Source: Corbicula japonica
Lineage: Eukaryota; Mollusca; Bivalvia; Venerida; Cyrenidae
NCBI GenBank assembly: GCA_038501625.1
Contig: JAZAYU010000013.1
Coordinates: 9,238,001 to 9,302,000, forward strand
Reading direction: 5' to 3'
Length of the DNA: 64,000 nt
A program made the position numbers and the translations under genes. The number at the start of each line of letters is the position of its first letter. Positions within the stretch are counted from its first letter, which is position 1. Below the pieces are notes generated by a model, which worked only from the letters and a program-made list of their open reading frames with translations, made no database searches and was not told the origin of the DNA. Positions 36,481-48,170 of the stretch are shown piece after piece.

Positions 36481-37540
36481 CCTTTTTCCCAAAACGCGCC
36501 ATATATGATCCTCTTAAGCTTTAAAAAATATCAATCAACATCATCTATATTTTCTCTAATTTTAACGAACCTCACGAATTTCTTCAGAATTTACAACTGC
36601 CTTATAAAGCATTTAAATATTCAATATTATTTCCGCAATTTGTGGGAAACCAACGGATGTTTAATATATCGTGCAACTGTTACAACAACAATATGCTTGT
36701 ATTGTGCTAAATGTAATGGAGTAAAATTCTTCAAAAAACATTTAAAGATCTCAAAATAACTCTAATGTTTATCTTTAATTGAAACTGTGCTGTATATTGG
36801 TTTCACTTAAAACATCAAGTCTCTTAACCAACCTTAGATAAGGGCTGAAGGTTATAAAACTGAGCTTGGAAACCAGTCTCAAATCTCAAACATCTGATTG
36901 GCTGAAATGGCGACCAGTCGCCATTTCAGCCAATCAGACTTGGGCAAAGATCATGACATAAAAACAGCCAATCTTTTAAATATTAATGTTTCTAAGAATT
37001 TATGTACTCACTTGAAGTACTTCTTTAAAATATTTATTTATTTCTGACTGTTAAAATTCACTCCGGAAAACAGAAAAATATGACTTAACTGATGATGCTT
37101 TTGAGGACCTAAAAGTGTTTCGTAATTCAAGGACAATTATGCAATTGATTTAATTTTGCGTCTTTGGTTGAAAGAGTCGTGTGAATTTCTTTTCAGTTTT
37201 GCACGTCGTCGCTCTTTGATTTCGAAATCAAATTGAATATTTTCTCGAACAAAGTTTGAAAACCAGAGAAAAATCTTACATTATTTATCGAAATTTAGTA
37301 CAATTTAAAATGACTAATTGTCTAATAACAGTTTGTCACTTTGAAAGTGACTGGCTTTCGGAACAAACCTTATTTGCTACGTATCTTACATTAATGTACC
37401 CAGCTGACAAAATAGACCCATTTATTATAGTGATTTCAACGCAAATGTTTTTAATTTGCGATTCATTTAGTTTTATTTTATTTTTAACTTTAAAACAAGA
37501 TCTTGTTTACAACATTTCTTAGATAATTTACTTACAAATA
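36481..37540 (+). repeat. Family E, second local direct copy
   Basis: A direct repeat of 34990-35945. It carries a family B insertion at 36842-36947. The 88-residue frame at 37256-37522 ends with FATYLTLMYPADKIDPF and MFLICDSFSFILFL, a membrane-helix-like C terminus shared with the first copy. One-base length differences near TACAACAACAATATGC shift the upstream frame relative to copy 1, so at least one copy is broken there. Confidence 0.72.
36842..36947 (-). mobile_element. Family B foldback MITE, one arm deleted
   Basis: It starts GGGCTGAAGGTTATAAAACT and ends CAATCAGACTTGGGCA. Most of one arm is lost, but the terminal CTTGGGCA is kept. The equivalent site in family E copy 1 (CTTAGATAAGATCATGAC, about 35344-35361) is empty, which fixes the borders. 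A 3-bp AAG may be the duplicated target. Confidence 0.82.
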
Positions 37541-37544
37541 ACTT

Positions 37545-38485
37545 ATTGTGGTTTATGTACTTACAGTTTGAAAATTCTAGAAAATGCTACCGGAAAAATG
37601 TAATCAGACACGAAGTATAAGTTTGTATTTTGTTACAGGTTCAACAACACTATGTAACCAAACATGAGTACTTTAATGGTTTTTTGAAAACTTCGTAAAG
37701 CGTTAATGTAACAAGCGAAGCATGCTTTAATAATACCCATAGGTTTTATCACTTTCGAAAATAAAGAATGAGATTTAGAAAAGCATTTCCGTTTTCAGAC
37801 ATTTTTTGAGAGCAAGCAATTAATTCCTAGCATTGCAGATATGGACGTTTTGTTAATAATGCCATGTTCCATTGAAATGAACATTTAGTAACGTTGACAC
37901 AAATAAAATAAATCATAATTGCTATGAAAACATTTCTTGTCGCATATTAACTAGTGGCTCGCAGCCTGAACATGAAAGTTCTTAATACATAAAAGATGGG
38001 ACGTACGGTGGCACAAAAACTTTGTGAAACAATCACTCCATCTTCAAAGTGTTCCACTTCAAAAGTAGGCTAATTTCGTTTAATTTAGTATAAATATATT
38101 TCTCTTGTTCATTAGGATTAATATATTTCTCCTGTTGTGATCAACATAAATTGACTGCTCAAACAATTTAATTGAAGATTGCTCACGATTGAATGTTCTA
38201 TGAAAGATAATTATTCTTTCTTGATTTTAGGGCGAATTCTCCAATTGTCTTAGTTATCTTTGTTAAATTAAAATATACTAATTAGTATTTGTAGTTTTCT
38301 TACACGTTGTTATAATGCTTACAAAACACTTATTATTAGACAGATGTTTGAATGTCAGAGCAAATACTAAACAAACAGTAAAATCAATGTGAAAACTAGA
38401 AAGGATTTTGTTTCAAAGAAACTATAATCACTATTCGCAATAAAAGGATTTCGTAATTTATTGTTATCATTCTGTACCAAAATAC
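37545..38485. other. Stretch without a recognised gene
   Basis: The first part may still be family E flank: AAGCATTTCCGTTTTCAGAC near 37780 resembles AAGCATTTCCGTTGTAAGAA near 25530. Nothing else is supported. Confidence 0.4.
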
Positions 38486-38489
38486 ATAG

Positions 38490-39190
38490 ATTAATGGTTA
38501 AAAGATAACAATTTCATTACGGGTTACAAGATAACCATTCATTAAGGGTACCAAGATTACAATTCGTTAAGGGTTACAAGGTAACATTTCATTAAGGGTT
38601 AAAAGGTAACATTTTCATTAAGGGCTACAAGGTAACATTTCATTAAGGGTTACAAGGTAACATTTTCATTAAGGTTTACAAGGTAGCCTTTTCATTTAGG
38701 GTTACAAGTTAACAATTCATTAAGGGTTACAAAATAACCATTAATTAAGGGTTACAAGATAACAATTCGTTAAGGGTTACAAGATGACATTTCATTAAGG
38801 GTTAAAAGGTAACATTTTCATTATGGGTTACAAGGTAACATTCCATTAAGGGCTACAAGGTAACATTTCAATAAGGGCTACAAGGTACCATTTCATTAAG
38901 GGTTGCAAGGTTACATTTTCATTAAGGGTTACAAGGTAGCCTTTTCATTTAGGGTTACAAGTTAACAATTTCATTAATGGTTACAAGATAACTATTTCAT
39001 TAAGGGTTACAACATAAAAATTTCATTAAGGATTACAACATAACAATTCATTAAGGGTTACAAGATAACAATTTCATTTAGGGTTACAACATTACACTTT
39101 AATTAATCGTTACAAGATAACAATTTCATTAAGGGTTACAAGTTAATTATTTCATTAAACAGTACAAAATAACAATTTCATTTACTTAAA
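38490..39190 (+). repeat. 25-bp minisatellite, about 28 copies
   Basis: The unit TTCATTAAGGGTTACAAGGT plus AACAA (variants AACAT, AACCA) repeats with substitutions and one-base length changes. Units decay toward both ends. It is non-coding. Confidence 0.92.
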
Positions 39191-39574
39191 AGGATAAAAG
39201 ATAACCATGCTATTGACTTTAAAGAGTTAAATGATAACAATTTACTTTATCCTAATAAACTTCAGCTTACCAAGTAAAAAATACAGAAAACTACATTACA
39301 TGTCCATACAAGGGTCCTTGTTTCTATGTTTCATATTGCAAAATTGAATAGTGACGAATGAATTGAAGATTTTTGGATGCACTTTTATATTTTTGATTGA
39401 ATGGGGAGGTGGAGCATGTATCATCTTACGATGTCTACTTTTATTTTTTTTCTTTCGAATGTTAATCACCGAAACGCATTTAGTGTCAATAATTCAAACG
39501 TATTTTAAACAAATCGTTTCATGGGCCAGTTATTTGTAATTAGTTTTTATGTCTATTTAATTGTAATTTAAGAT

Positions 39575-39635
39575 ACCTTTGTTTTATGTGTTTACTTTTG
39601 CATGCAGCTTTGTCGATTAGGCAGGTAGCATTAAG
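39575..39635 (-). repeat. Family A fragment
   Basis: TTTTATGTGTTTACTTTTGC and ATGCAGCTTTGTCGATTAGG match the non-conserved-end half of family A (TTTTGCATGCAACATTGTTGAGC in other copies). Confidence 0.5.
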
Positions 39636-40189
39636 ATGGTTCTCAAAGGGTTTTTATATTAACTTTCCGCGGCCAATTACCGGATTATCGTTTCAACTTC
39701 AATGCGTTTGGATATCTAAACGTCATGGTTTATTCTATTCTGTTATACCAGAACATATTTTTACCAGTTATGTATATAGGCCTTTTAAATATTGGTCTTG
39801 TAGCATATGAGTAAATGGAATAGATGCAATATATGGTAATCCTCATCCGGCGGACTTACTGAATTAAACAATCAGATTGTAAACCATTTTACATTGTATA
39901 CGAATGACATCATAAATTCTGTTTCTTCTCCACACATATGTCAGTTGAAACTGCCATTTATGATTTCCTTTTGAAGGTGCATTTAACAACATGTATGACT
40001 TCATTAATCTTCTTGTTCAGGGTTTGTTTGATAGCATGGGATACAATTGTCTTTAATGAATTAAATACTTATATGCTTGTTACATGTCACTTTTATATCA
40101 CAGCGAACTAAACATGTGTTCACAGAAAAGTACATTAGCAAATACATGTAATAAAGAAATAAACTAAGAAAAGTAAGAACAGTTAAGAA

Positions 40190-40665
40190 AAAACATCAAT
40201 TTAAATGGCTTGATAAGTAATGTGTTACGGACAACGACACCTAAGAACCTTTGATCTAACAAATGTATATAATGTGAGTTTTTTTGTAAAAGTGTGTTTG
40301 ACTTTCAATTTCCTGATCGCGAAAATTAATTACATAAAAAATGTTGATTTCTCTCTTCATAATTGAACGTTCTTTTCAAGGACCTTTAATATTGTTGTCT
40401 GTATCATTTCACTCATCTTGGCATTTGAATTGTTGTTTTGTGTTGCTTCCTTTTTTGATAAATTGCAAATAGAATTTTAAGGATCTTTTAGGTCTAAATA
40501 TTTTTCTCTACTGTTCGAACTTTTCTTAACGTATGTAAAATAATACAACTATAGAATTTACAGTATTTGTGCCAAGTTTGATCTGACTGCATTTGAGAGA
40601 TTTTATATATTTTTCTGTTTTGTCTATGCCATAGCAGCGACGAACGTAGCAATACCTTAATGTGA
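40190..40665 (+). repeat. Family D copy lacking the left terminus
   Basis: It follows the element at 27308-27994 in order: AAGAACCTTTGATCTAACAA, GACTTTCAATTTCCTGATCG, GATTTCTCTCTTCATAATTG, ATAAATTGCAAATAGAATTT, and the terminus CAGCGACGAACGTAGCAATA. The inverted left end is not present. Confidence 0.7.
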
Positions 40666-40951
40666 TCTTTTCAACAAACATTAGATGATAAACTCTAAGG
40701 GGCAGTTGTTCCAATATAAGGTTGTAGGTGGAAGAACAACATGCAGGTGTTACCTTTTAAATAATTTTGAAAGCATCAGTATTACGTCGAAAACCGAAGA
40801 GTCATTTATTTAAATACATGTAGGTTAATAAATAAGTGGATTAGGTTTCGATCAACTTGCCTGCTTAACATTTTTGCAACATTTTATGATAAAATCAAGA
40901 TTGTTTTAAACCGGTTTTCATGACGCGGACCTAATAGAAACAGGTACTTAC

Positions 40952-41478
40952 ATAGATATTATTCGGAAACGAACCATTCCAAAGTTATCCATAAGGATAC
41001 CAATCGGCAACATCAGAATATTTCTTGTTAATGTTACACAACTAATAATGATATCCAAATACATAATCTGTTCATCGCACACTCGATTTTTGGCCTTCGT
41101 CGTACTTCCAGTTGATGAGTTTTGGTGATATGTTTTGGTCTCATTTAGGAGGGTTTCATACTCTAAGATGCTCAATAATTTTAAAATTTTCTTATAGGCA
41201 CATTTCATTTTGTTTCCATCTTTCATTTTTGTAATAGGTTTGTTAATATCAATATCTAAATCAACTAACGAATCTTCAAGAAAGAACGATCTAGGATTTG
41301 TAGTGTCTAAACCGGTTTTGTGTAACTGTGTCGACAAGTTACAGCTCCCTGTAAAGTAGTCTTCATCTATTAAAATATTCTTCATGTAAATCCATCCATT
41401 CAACATACCACTTATTAGCAGACATTCCAGAACACACCACAAAAGGGAAATAAAACGGAAGTTATGTTGCATTGCCAT
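40952..41478 (-). CDS. SLC43-like MFS transporter, first coding exon (copy 2)
   Basis: Same length and architecture as the exon at 29912-30438: 175 codons plus two bases, then donor GTAAGTACC. The start MAMQHNFRFISLLWCVLECL is almost identical to copy 1, and LPIGILMDNFGMVRFRI retains MFS motif A. The extracellular loop has diverged far more than the helices, as expected for a constrained protein. Sequons NET and NSS are kept. Neither copy has a stop or frameshift. Similarity continues about 100-170 bp upstream and about 30 bp into the intron (GACGCGGACCTA shared), so the duplication included flanks. Downstream exons should lie at lower coordinates; none was recognised before 30.4 kb. Confidence 0.72.
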
Positions 41479-41889
41479 AATGTCGTTTTTATTACCAAAT
41501 AATCGTGAGCATTGTCAATTTATAATATAACAATCCAACGATAAATTTAACGCAAGTAAAACCAATGTTCTATGCTTGAACTATTTGAAGATTCACTAAA
41601 ATATATTATTGTTTCCCAAATAAAAGGCTGTACACTTGATCACAAACTAACAACTAGGAAACTGTGGGTAATTATTTGTATAAATACTTGCTTATTCTTC
41701 CTATTACCAAGTATTTGTTATTCTCAAACTATTGACAGTAGGCATTTAAAATTGAATAAGCCATTTATTCAAAAACACTTAAACACAATTATGATATGAA
41801 TCATCCAATTTTGTCCAATAAGAACTATTTAAATTCGATAAAATCGACTGATTAAACACAGCGGTTACAATATCTGTTTACTTGAAATA

Positions 41890-42096
41890 GTGTTCACAAT
41901 TTGTCCAAGTCACTTGATCCGATCAGCAAAGGTTCCCCCAGCTATAGATGGCGTTCTCTTGACTGATATCGGAAAATCACACACTTATCTAGCAAACACA
42001 TTCCATACCAACCCTCGGGTTGCTGAAATATTAATCGCCGTCGTTTTTTTATCGTTGTCTCGAAAATGTTTTGTCAAAGGACATATGTTTCGCTAG
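41890..42096 (+). pseudogene. Possible LINE linker fragment
   Basis: The frame includes AKVPPAIDGVLLTDIGKSH followed by TYLANTFHTNP. In CR1/Jockey-like LINE ORF2 the linker before the RT domain typically reads PPL-x-x-G-x-L-x-T-D-x-x-K-A-x-x-x-N-x-x-F. The agreement is suggestive but short, and no adjacent RT is seen. Confidence 0.22.
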
Positions 42097-42289
42097 TTTT
42101 AATTATGTTTTTCCTCATATTTCATTTAAGCAATTTATTTACGGACTTACTGACATTTCCTATCCACATGTTTATTAACGTTTGAAGACAGCTATTTGAA
42201 ATTGAGATAAATGACTCTTCTTTGAATCAAGTATGAAAAACATTTAAATTTCTCCAATAAAACAATACTGTCCAATCAATTGTCAAACA

Positions 42290-42355
42290 TATGACAAAAA
42301 AGTAATATATGCATATCAGGAATCGCCACACTCACAGCCTCCCCACCCAGCGAAA

Positions 42356-42420
<65 letters not shown>

Positions 42421-42720
42421 ATGTTTGTTATAAGTATGTCAATTCAAATAGGAAGCCACAAACAATTAACGAAAAAGAGAACATTTGGGGATACCGCATT
42501 GGAACGGTCAGTGGCAAAAGAAGTTGCCACTGGGGGTTTAAACCAGGTTCTAGGGTGCATCAACCTCACATTTGCCCCAACAGGTTCTCGTATCACAAAA
42601 CAAGTACAAGTTGTCTTAGTGAAATAACTCCAACCCACCCATCGGCTCAACAATGTTGCATGCAAAAGCAAACAAACATATAAAACATAAGAAGCTAATA
42701 GCATTGCATGCCAAAGGGCA
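42290..42720 (+). repeat. Family A repeat, full length with (GA)n expansion
   Basis: This is the best-preserved copy. It begins with AATATATGCATATCAGGAAT and CGCCACACTCACAGCCTC, followed by about 29 GA units (42362-42418) where other copies have a short AG-rich tract. CACTGGGGGTTTAAACCAGG and GGGTGCATCAACCTCACATT follow, and the end is TAGCATTGCATGCCAAAGGG. The frames in it (42309-42704) are shared by other copies only as repeat sequence and are broken differently in each. Confidence 0.9.
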
Positions 42721-43907
42721 AACTAAGATATAAACGATGGCTTCCCAGATATAGTGCAAACAAACCCATACAATTTCAACATCCATCAAGCAAGGAATGT
42801 GCCTGATCGTTCTATTTCAATTGTTCATATTTAATTACAAAACATTAGTGCCTTTTAAACCAAGATATAGATTTTAACTTTTTAAATTATAGAATATTCT
42901 AAAAGCAGAATGTTGCTTTTAAGAAATGTTCTGAACCTTTAAAGTTCTACACTGAATTTGTATGTAAAGTCTGTTAAAATTAAGTCCCACTGAAAAAAAA
43001 TATTCTCGACAATTTTATTAAATTATACTGAAATGGTCCTATTGTAAAGGGTAAACTTCAGTAATGCTACAACCAATGTGTTGAGGTTAACAAGCAACTG
43101 TTAAAAATCAGTCTTCACTTCACGACTTCGCCTCGTCAAAGCGATTTCTTTTTTTTTCTTGCTAATAAATGACTGCTTGATGCATTTAATATTGCTTGAA
43201 ACTAATATATATGGTGTAAAAAAACTAAGTTCATTATTAATGCAAAATTCCGCAATTGTATGAATACTCATTACGGGTTTTTTCTTTATATGCTTGTCGT
43301 TTGTAGTTTCGCTAAATTTCGGCACACAGTTCTCAAGTTGTTTAAAAAAAATCCATGTTTACTTACATTTAAATCAATGAACTTCTTACTTTATGCATTC
43401 CATAATCACAACTTCAATTTTCTAATGTGCTCTTTTGAATACTTTAGTGACATATTTTATATGTTTTCTAGTTTAAAATCGCATGTCACATTTTGATTCT
43501 AACCTGTAATGTTAATATAAGGTCGTTATGGTTACAGACAAATTACTATATTATCATTTTCTGGTATTTTGCAAGGCTGTTTTCAAATCCCAAAGCAGAA
43601 ATGTCAAATTGATGAATTAACTGAAAATGTGCATATTTCATAAAATGGATTGATGTTTCCTGCTTAGTGGAAATTTTTATATTGGCATTGATTAAGTTGA
43701 TCATATTGTTATCTTCACCATCATATGAATTTCACCATAATTGCAGTTGCCTAATAAATCATATTAACGTGATAGGATGCCTCAAGTCATCTAGTTTATG
43801 GGAACTGAACATCTTCTCTTAATATTGTCCAACAACATTTCCTAGCTTACAATTTGTCGCAACAACAATTATTAGAGTTTTAGTAATAATAATACGGAGG
43901 AACATGA

Positions 43908-44305
43908 TATTACCATAGTATGTAAAGGGTGAAATACGCATATCAGGAATTGCCATATTTAGCTAGGCCACAAAACTGAAAATCATTGCCTTCAAATATA
44001 TTATTTACAAACATTTATGATACGCAGCGCAATAATTGTTTTATAACATTAAGTTATAAAAATTTAAACACAATTCTTATTTATCGATTCCACAATGTGT
44101 TATGTTTGTTTTCTTTTTGTTATAAAGTCATGTTTTGGAGGTTGTTCATATTGTCAGTAATATCGTATATGTGCCTGATAATCGTTATGTTATAACATAC
44201 AATAGAGTTCTTAGTTTAATGTTGGTAAGCCCCTTTGGATTGATGTTACCATAGTATGTAAAGGGTGAAATATACATATCAGGAATTGCCATATTTAGCT
44301 ATTCC
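43908..44305 (+). repeat. Duplicated 57-60-bp segment with family A end
   Basis: TTACCATAGTATGTAAAGGG followed by TGAAATACGCATATCAGGAA (about 43910-43968) recurs at about 44248-44304 with one or two changes. Both include the family A terminus and the same upstream flank, so the pair arose by local duplication and not by two insertions. Confidence 0.75.
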
Positions 44306-44699
44306 TTCATTGAAAATGGTCTCGTAACCACAAAATATATGATATTAGTGTTGATTTCACTTTAAGTATTGAAACCTATCCATTTTCAGCTGGTTCTATC
44401 CTAAATGCAACATTTTATGGTGTTTATATAATTCACAGCATGTAAAAATGTTTAAGACTTCAAATAACATATTACTTGCTTAACACACAAACCTTTAAAA
44501 AGGTGGATCGAATTAAAAATAAAATTTTGTAACTCTAGTCGCCGAAACCCAGGTTGAATAAAGCTATATAATAAAATAACGTTTAGAAATGCCACCAGTA
44601 GGATATTTTACAGCTCTCTGTAAGTTTTTTTCTGATTCGTTTTAAGTACGTTGAAGCATCAAATGACATGTATAAATTTGATCTATTCGTTCTAGGTTT

Positions 44700-44960
44700 T
44701 CTGAACTAAAGTTATTTCTTCAGAGACAACATCTGCCTAACAAATAGTTTTAATAAGAAGTTATTTTTCCACAGTTTAAGTCTGGGAGATACGAACATCT
44801 GATTGTTATATTGTGCAACTGTTGTTGATTTTTGCCCGCAACAGCAGTATATCTTGCTGAATAAATTGCTAGAATTTACTTACAAAAACATGAATCAGTT
44901 TCTGTTAGATGTGTTTATTTATTTCAAAAAAAACTACGCTAAAATGTTGTTTTGACGTCA
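44700..44960 (+). repeat. Family E fragment, divergent
   Basis: TTGTTATATTGTGCAACTGT near 44805 aligns with TTTAATATATCGTGCAACTG in the 35-37 kb copies. The following ATAAATTGCTAGAATTTACT and GTGTTTATTTATTTC match their downstream order. The reading frame is interrupted by a stop. Confidence 0.45.
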
Positions 44961-45672
44961 GGAAACTAATTTTGTGGCGGCTCTTACATCAGTTGATTTA
45001 ATTAAGTGTTGCTAAGTTATCACGTTTTGATGCAAATGGACATAATTATTTTATCATAGCATTTAATCCAAAGGTAAACTAACGTTTAAATTATTTGTAA
45101 CTTGATAATTTAAATGGCTGATGCTAATTAAAGGTTGGGTGTTGTCTATGGCATTTAAATAGGTGTAAGTGCTATTACAGTTGAAAAAACTGTATAGTAA
45201 TTTGGTAAATAATGACATAATTATAATATTAATATCATTTCATGTAAGCACTAAATCTGCAACAGAAACTCCGAATATATGCATTACATGTCTAAATATA
45301 CTATTTTATTACATTTCAGTTAGTAATCGTGAAGGCCATGTGGAGATTTGTGTGTGCAAAAATATCTCTTGAAATCTGTACTTGACCATTTGAAATTCAA
45401 AAAATACACGGTGTTAGTCTGGCGTAATGGTGCGGCCAATAAAAATCCGAAATAACGTCCAAGACTAAAACCATCAAAAAATACCATCTGTCCTTGTTTC
45501 ACCATGCATTCTCATTTTTTTTTAAGATTTAAAAAAATCTGTTTAAAATAAAGATATTTAAAGCGGTTCAGATGTATTGTATTCTGTTTAAATGATTTTA
45601 AATTCGTTGCATTTTACTAGAACCTTATGTAAAATGTCACCGTTATTAGACTCTCCATTTTTTATCTTACAG

Positions 45673-45800
45673 TTAATGGCCTGCTTAGCCTAAAGAAAAC
45701 TTGTTCGAAGACAGATGGAAAATCAGAAAATGTAACATCACTTTTTATTACTGATACATGCTCGGAGAATCAAACCGAACCAGCACCACATGGGGGATGA
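45673..45800 (+). CDS. Candidate terminal exon of an unknown protein
   Basis: A T-rich tract ending TTTTTTATCTTACAG at 45672 precedes 41 in-frame codons that end in TGA at 45800. The translation begins NGLLSLKKTCSKTDGKSENV, has two cysteines, two N-glycosylation sequons (NVT, NQT) and ends in PAPHGG. This suggests an extracellular C-terminal region. No family is recognised. The start phase leaves two bases from a preceding exon. No partner exon was identified, so it may be a single relic exon. Confidence 0.35.
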
Positions 45801-46171
45801 CATCTCTTTACATAAATCTGGCATTAGGTTACCGTGTAGAGGCGAATCTTAATAGACAACAATGAACCACTTTAACCTTTGCAAGTCATGTCTTTAAAAA
45901 TTTACGAGTTTTTCAAAGAATTTGAAAGCAAAAAAAAAAAACAAGATAATTTTTGCTAATTCCGGTTGAATGGTTTCATTCAGATAGAAAAAAACAACGC
46001 CAAAACATAGCTTTGACAGTTGCAACCCATTACTACAAACACAGGGTCTTTAAACCGCAGATTCTATTTCTGTTACTATATGAGCCTACAAAATTACACA
46101 TGGGTAGTTCCTACAACATGATAACATCCTACTGTTATAATATGACAATATTACTTTCTGAAAGACAAAAC

Positions 46172-46245
46172 TTAGCATGGAAACCAGTCTCAATTCTCAA
46201 GCATCTAATTGGCTGAAATGGCGACTAGGTTAAACAATTTCAGCC
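46172..46245 (+). mobile_element. Family B element, truncated and diverged
   Basis: CTTAGCATGGAAACCAGTCT, CAATTCTCAAGCATCTAATT and GGCTGAAATGGCGAC are preserved. The second arm is reduced to ATTTCAGCCCTGCC. Confidence 0.75.
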
Positions 46246-47239
46246 CTGCCTTTAGATAAAAAGAAAGAAATTCTGACAGGTAGCTCTATTGTAAGATTAA
46301 GGTTGATTCACTCCAAATAATATATAGGAAAGTGAGTTTAATTCTTGAAACATGTGAAATTAAATATGAACATTATTGGCTAACACCGTACAGAAACTGT
46401 ATGCTAGTACCACACATTTGAATGGTCAGCTCTGGGAATCTAGAACAAAGACTGGAGCATTTTAATGTTAAATATGGATAATGTTACCATTAGAAATTAG
46501 CACATTTCGTTTGCGGAAATAAACCATTAGGACCCTTTTAGAGACTACCTTTTAGAAGTATATTACATGTAAAAACGAAAGTGGAAACTTTCGCATATGG
46601 TATACAATTCTTGGGCCAAACCTTAATGTTAGCTGTTTCTACCCTTTTACAGATATTAGGTTGTTATAAACCATAATGTTTCCACTACTTTGAATTTTGT
46701 AGAATATTGTTGAGGTATTTGTTAACTTTAGGATATGAGATCCAACTGGCTAATAGTGCTTCGCATTAAATATTGCGTGTTACCATTATTAGGTTCATGT
46801 AGATGTAATCAAGATTATGTTCCCCAGAGGTACACCTACCTTTTCCTAGGGTTGATATATCAAGTAGGCTGTAAAATTAATATCTTAATGGAGAGATTTT
46901 TTCTTATTTTGAAAAGCTTTGCCGACCAACATTAAACTTTTTTTGTTCGTTAAGCTCTTGAACAAGGAATAACAGAGTACATACCATATGATTAGGGCTT
47001 TCAGAGCGATTTAAAGAGTGTCATTTGGTCTTCTGTTCATCTAACCCTTACGTTTTAGAGATTAAAACAAATATAATCCTTCATCCAGATCATAAAACGT
47101 TTTCATAGAAACAACAAAAAGTCAATGATCTAAATAATTCTTTATAAACGACAAGGTTCTTTTTTCGTTATTTATTTATGGTATCTGATTTAAAACAATC
47201 ATTTGTTTAAAAAAATGCTTTTTACACTCTACAATTTGG

Positions 47240-47310
47240 CTGCGAAGAGAGGCTGTGTTTTCTTGGTGTGGCGATTCCTGATATGCTAATTTTACTTTTT
47301 TGATCAACTG
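47240..47310 (-). repeat. Family A conserved-end fragment
   Basis: GAGGCTGTGTTTTCTTGGTG, TGGCGATTCCTGATATGC and TAATTTTACTTTTTTG match the conserved terminus only. Confidence 0.75.
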
Positions 47311-47798
47311 TTATTGAGAAACAACACGATTTTGCCTCAGATGTTTAAGTTACTCAAAAATATCAAATTTAAACTAGATCTAGAAATCAAGCTTTATTAT
47401 CAGGAGTGTTCGTTTGTAGTCATATTTGATGTTAGCTTATTAAATATTATCGATCGCGGCAGCAAAATTGGCTATTTATGGTTAGGTGCTTCTTTTAAAC
47501 ATTGATGTCTTCTTTGTGGAATTGTAAATTCGGGATGTATTTAGAGTTTCCACTGTTAGACTAAGTTCCTCATCTGCAACTCGTCGATGCATAATCCTGA
47601 CTTATTCTAACCGAAACAACGCGTAGAACAAATCTAGTCCGTAACAGATAAATAAAGTATTATTAGTATTACTACAAGCAGTCAAATGTTTCCCCAAGAT
47701 GTTATAGAGGTTAATTCCAAGTTTATAAACTGAATCTAAACATTACAATTTTATATGAAAAGCAAAGGTTAATACTTCAAATTCAGTTTTCTTTGCAG

Positions 47799-48062
47799 AT
47801 GAATATAAGGGATAATGCTTTGGTCGACACGAAAAAGCACAAACGACTCTATCCTAAGTTAAGTTTTTTCTTTTCTTTCCAGGCTCTTGAAGAAAAGTTA
47901 ACTAACGTTGATCTACAGCTTGGTGATCAAGGGAAAGGATTATCGGTTGGTGCGAGACTCTCAAATTTGCACAATCAAAACGCAGATTCAGTCAATAAAG
48001 ACGAGGTCATCGTTGTGGCATATAAAACAGATTCGAGTTTCTTCAATCAAACTATTAAATAA
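47799..48062 (+). CDS. Candidate terminal exon of an unknown protein
   Basis: Two good acceptors lie in the same phase: TTTTCTTTGCAG ending at 47798 and TTTTTTCTTTTCTTTCCAG ending at 47882. From the second, 59 codons read ALEEKLTNVDLQLGDQGKGL through VGARLSNLHNQN and DEVIVVAYKTDSSFF to TAA at 48060-48062. The upstream stretch between the acceptors is also open but encodes a phenylalanine run from the pyrimidine tract, so the shorter exon is preferred. Overlapping AATAAA signals at 48156-48170 follow, about 100 bp after the stop. No family is recognised and no upstream exon was identified. A partner could be the exon at 45673 only if that one does not end the gene. Confidence 0.45.
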   Translation: MNIRDNALVDTKKHKRLYPKLSFFFSFQALEEKLTNVDLQLGDQGKGLSVGARLSNLHNQNADSVNKDEVIVVAYKTDSSFFNQTIK

Positions 48063-48155
48063 GGCATGTGTTACACAGGATCAATGAGACAAAATGCCTT
48101 GTCTGTTATCTCATTTAGATCTCAGTGTGTGTTTGCGCTGCTAATTAATTTTATT

Positions 48156-48170
48156 AATAAAATAAATAAA
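48156..48170 (+). terminator. Poly(A) signal cluster
   Basis: AATAAA occurs three times in overlapping or adjacent form about 100 bp downstream of the TAA of the candidate terminal exon. In AT-rich DNA such hexamers are common, so this is only supportive. Confidence 0.35.

Noticed and set aside
36046..36524. Long proline/glutamine/alanine-rich or Trp/Leu-rich open frames on both strands
   Set aside because: All lie in the GC-rich minisatellite. Several phases on both strands are open at once, as expected from a repeat unit lacking stop codons.
42309..42704. Frames of 68-124 codons including an RE-repeat protein
   Set aside because: Located in a family A repeat with a (GA)n expansion; the same frames are broken in different ways in other copies.
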